Part shown: one piece after another, positions 61,941-64,000 of the stretch
How positions within the stretch are numbered: the stretch's first letter is position 1
Layout of the letters: the number at the start of each line of letters is the position of its first letter
From: VRUE01 sp963725085
GTDB taxonomy: Bacteria; Actinomycetota; Thermoleophilia; Solirubrobacterales; 70-9
DNA length: 64,000 nt
Assembly: GCA_963725085.1 (NCBI GenBank)
Contig: CAVRXM010000001.1
Location: 744,001-808,000, forward strand
Reading direction: 5' to 3'
Made by a program: the position numbers and the translations under genes
The notes under the pieces: model-generated
Seen by the model: only the letters and a program-made list of their open reading frames with translations
Databases searched by the model: none
What the model was told of the DNA's origin: nothing

Positions 61941-63497
61941 CTACTCGGCGACCGGCGGCTCGGCTGCAACCACGACTGCCGTCGCGGCGGTGAGCGACGG
62001 CGCCACCGGGACGTCGTGCAGTTCATGCGCGGCGAAGATCTCGTCGAGGTCCTCGCGGGTCAGCGTCTCGCGCTCGAGCGCGTTGGCGGCGAGGTCGTCG
62101 AGGCATTCCCGGTTGGACGCCAGCAGCCTGCGGGCCCGCCGGTGCGCCTCGCGCGCGAGCGTCATCGCGGCCATGTCGACGTCGCGCCGGGTCCGATCGG
62201 AGAGCGCGTAGTCGCCGGTCGGCAGCGCGATCGGCGGCGCGCCGTCGGCGTCGATCGCGACGCCCATCCCGAATTCGGAGACCATCTGCCTGCAGACGGC
62301 GTGGACGCGCATCAGGTCGTCGACCGCGCCCGAGTAGGAGACGTCGAAGACCTCCTCCTCCGCGGCTCGCCCGCCGAGCAGGGTCACGATCTCGTCGAGC
62401 AGCTCTTCGCGCGAGCGCAGGTAGGTGTCTTCCTGCGGCGAGTGGCCGACGAACCCGAGCGCCGGGCCGCGCGGCACGATGCTGAGGATCTCCGGCGGGT
62501 CGAGCCCCAGCAACCGCCGGCAGAGCGCGTGCCCCGCCTCGTGATAGGCGACGATCCGCCGCTCCTTCTGGTTCAGGCGGCGCGCCTGCTGGGAGCCGAC
62601 CGACTGCCGCAACAGCGCCTCGTCGAGGTCGACCCTGGCGATCCATCCGCGGCCGGCGCGGCCGGCGATGATCGCCGCCTCGTTGAGGGCGTTGGCGAGC
62701 TGGGCGCCGGTCATCCCGGTCGTCTTGCGGGCGACGTCGGTCAGGTCGAGGTCGGGGCCGAGCGGCTTCCCCTTGGAGTGGGCGCGGAGGATCGCCTCGC
62801 GACCTTCTCGGTCCGGCGGCGAGACGAGGACCTGGCGGTCGAACCGGCCGGGCCGCAGCAGCGCCCGGTCGAGCTTGTCGACATGGTTCGAGGCGGCGAG
62901 CACGATCACCGTCCCCGGATCGCGCTCGAACCCGTCGAGCTCGACCAGCAGCTGGTTCAGCGCCTGCTCGCGCTCGCTCGTACCGCCGTCGCCGCCGCCG
63001 CTGCTGCGGGCGCCGCCGATCGCGTCGAGCTCGTCGATGAAGATCACAGCGCGGCCGGACTTGCGCGCCTCCTTGAACAGGCGCCTGATTCGCGCCGCGC
63101 CGCGGCCGACGAACATCTCGACGAAGCTCGATCCCGACGCGGAAAAGAAGTCGACGCCCGCCTGGGCCGCGACCGCGCGGGCCAGCATCGTCTTGCCGGT
63201 GCCGGGTGGGCCGAAGAGGAGAACGCCTCGCGGCGGCTGGGCGCCAAGGGCGGCGAAGCGGTCGGGATCGCGGAGCCAGGCGGCGACGTCCAGCAACTCG
63301 TCCTTTGCCGCGTCGACGCCCTGGACCTCGTCCCAGAGAACGGGCTTCGTCTTGCTCGCCTTGACGGTTTCAGGCTTGGTCGCGCCGAGGGTCCCGCGCA
63401 GCAGCGTTACGAAGACGATCAGCAGACAGGCCATGAAGAAGACCCCGAACACCGGGTACCAGTCGAAGAAGAAGCTGTGGATGTCGGCGGCCGTCAT
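61941..63497 (-). CDS. FtsH-type ATP-dependent zinc metalloprotease, single transmembrane segment
   Basis: The 518-residue enzyme has one membrane helix near residues 12-35 and no periplasmic domain. The AAA domain follows: Walker A GPPGTGKT (96-103), Walker B VIFIDELDAIG, second region of homology DKLDRALLRPGRFDRQV. The protease domain has the zinc motif HEAGH (319-323) and the downstream acidic ligand region AVDDLMRVHAV. Classical FtsH has two helices flanking a periplasmic loop and is 600-700 residues, so this is a compact member. It should hexamerise and degrade membrane or misfolded proteins. Start ATG 63497 is chosen over TTG 63518. A second, full-length FtsH probably exists elsewhere in the genome (inference). 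Confidence 0.86.
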   Translation of the reverse strand: MTAADIHSFFFDWYPVFGVFFMACLLIVFVTLLRGTLGATKPETVKASKTKPVLWDEVQGVDAAKDELLDVAAWLRDPDRFAALGAQPPRGVLLFGPPGTGKTMLARAVAAQAGVDFFSASGSSFVEMFVGRGAARIRRLFKEARKSGRAVIFIDELDAIGGARSSGGGDGGTSEREQALNQLLVELDGFERDPGTVIVLAASNHVDKLDRALLRPGRFDRQVLVSPPDREGREAILRAHSKGKPLGPDLDLTDVARKTTGMTGAQLANALNEAAIIAGRAGRGWIARVDLDEALLRQSVGSQQARRLNQKERRIVAYHEAGHALCRRLLGLDPPEILSIVPRGPALGFVGHSPQEDTYLRSREELLDEIVTLLGGRAAEEEVFDVSYSGAVDDLMRVHAVCRQMVSEFGMGVAIDADGAPPIALPTGDYALSDRTRRDVDMAAMTLAREAHRRARRLLASNRECLDDLAANALERETLTREDLDEIFAAHELHDVPVAPSLTAATAVVVAAEPPVAE

Positions 63498-63593
63498 CGG
63501 GGCAGGGAGTCTCCGCAAAAATCATCCGAGTTCCCATCGCATATGCGTCCAATGGACTAAAGGTCGAGAACCGGCTCTATGTAGGAAACGCCG

Positions 63594-64000
63594 TCAGCTC
63601 CGCACGACTTGCGAACCGCCGACGATCGCCTCCTCGCCGGTGTCGCCGAACCGGACCCAGGCCTTGTTGCCGCCGTCGTAGTCGGGGGCCCAGAGCAGGA
63701 GGGTCGCGTCGCGCTCCCAGACCGTGCACCGCTCCTCGCCGAGCTCGTCGGCTCCGCGCCAGACGCGGATGAACGGGTTGCCCTCGAGCTCGTCGCCGAT
63801 CGTCGTCGGCTCCCGGTGACCGGGGTGGACGGTGGTCTCGGGCGGCAGCTCCATCAGCCTCATCACCGAGGCCCTGAGGTCGTCGATGCCGCTGGCGCCC
63901 GGGGCCATCGTCCCGCCCACGGTTCCCTTGAAGAGGACGTCGGCGGTGAAGACGTCGGTCCCGTCGACGAGGAATGCGAGGTGCCCGGCGGCGTGCCCGG
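63594..64000 (-). CDS. MBL-fold metallo-hydrolase, N-terminus outside the window
   Basis: Read to the window end the frame gives the C-terminal half of a glyoxalase-II-like metallo-beta-lactamase fold: GHAAGHLAFLVDGTDVFTAD (His ligands before and after), LFKGTVGG, then METTVHPGHREP-type sequence (TTVHPGHREPTTIGDE with a metal His) and NPFIRVW. It ends with a ~45-residue extra beta region (ERCTVWERDATLLLWAPDYD, DGGNKAWVRFG). Probably a hydrolase of thioesters or similar. The 5' part is cut off. Confidence 0.82.
   Translation of the reverse strand, partial: GHAAGHLAFLVDGTDVFTADVLFKGTVGGTMAPGASGIDDLRASVMRLMELPPETTVHPGHREPTTIGDELEGNPFIRVWRGADELGEERCTVWERDATLLLWAPDYDGGNKAWVRFGDTGEEAIVGGSQVVRS

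Noticed and set aside
1..64000. CRISPR array, IS element with terminal repeats, phage structural genes or replication origin
   Set aside because: No regular spacer-repeat pattern, transposase, inverted terminal repeats, capsid/terminase genes or DnaA-box cluster was seen on either strand. The only periodic DNA is the coding repeat at 48.9-50.7 kb and the att-like units.

Overview
The window reads as a chromosomal piece of a high-GC actinobacterium, most likely Thermoleophilia/Solirubrobacterales. This is an inference from protein style: very large secreted NHL/TolB-propeller proteins with Lys/Arg/His-rich tails, F420-dependent luciferase-like oxidoreductases, SIMPL, DUF2236 and GH114-like proteins. 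It is not a database result.

Layout. (1) 1-16.3 kb is mostly core: a UDG-superfamily protein, an F420 oxidoreductase, an RlmD-type RNA methyltransferase, an Ala/Lys-rich phasin-like protein, an EEP-fold hydrolase, then argF-lgt-prmC-lysS on the + strand, a cation efflux transporter, an SDR, a tRNA-Glu with an insertion in its D-loop, and single genes (TolB-like propeller, VOC, rhodanese, GFA, polysaccharide deacetylase, amine oxidase). (2) 16.3-19.4 kb: the 5' half of a tRNA-Val, three successive TetR regulators and a broken winged-helix-like gene. (3) 19.5-35.2 kb: four overlapping genes forming a duplicated two-gene cassette. Each cassette has a giant secreted NHL/FN3/TolB-propeller protein followed by a 900-950-residue protein made of four Cys-bounded modules. 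It is the best candidate here for an undescribed system. (4) 35.6-38.6 kb: a membrane-anchored PQQ-type propeller and a GT39-like membrane glycosyltransferase. (5) 38.6-52.3 kb: an accessory region built on tRNA-Val. An intact tRNA-Val(TAC) is followed by three copies of its 3' half, each preceded by the same ~115-bp leader, plus a fourth fragment. The segments between them carry a decayed propeller, a helical unknown, a lipoprotein, a ~2,600-residue multidomain exoprotein and a DoxX-Rieske fusion. (6) 52.4-64 kb: mostly intact genes (GNAT, TIG/PASTA protein, GH114-like, short methyltransferase, F420 oxidoreductase, NeuD-like acyltransferase with GT2, SIMPL, saccharopine-dehydrogenase-like reductase, secreted unknown, DUF2236, single-TM FtsH, MBL hydrolase).

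Sequence quality matters here. More than 20 places show a coding frame that stops making sense and resumes one base over, including in essential genes (lgt, lysS). Many are probably residual indel errors, especially in the near-identical repeats at 48.9-50.2 kb. Some (the DoxX gene at 11.6-12.1 kb and the propeller at 39-40 kb) look like true decay. Where a gene is split in this way I give the span of the whole gene and say where the frame breaks.
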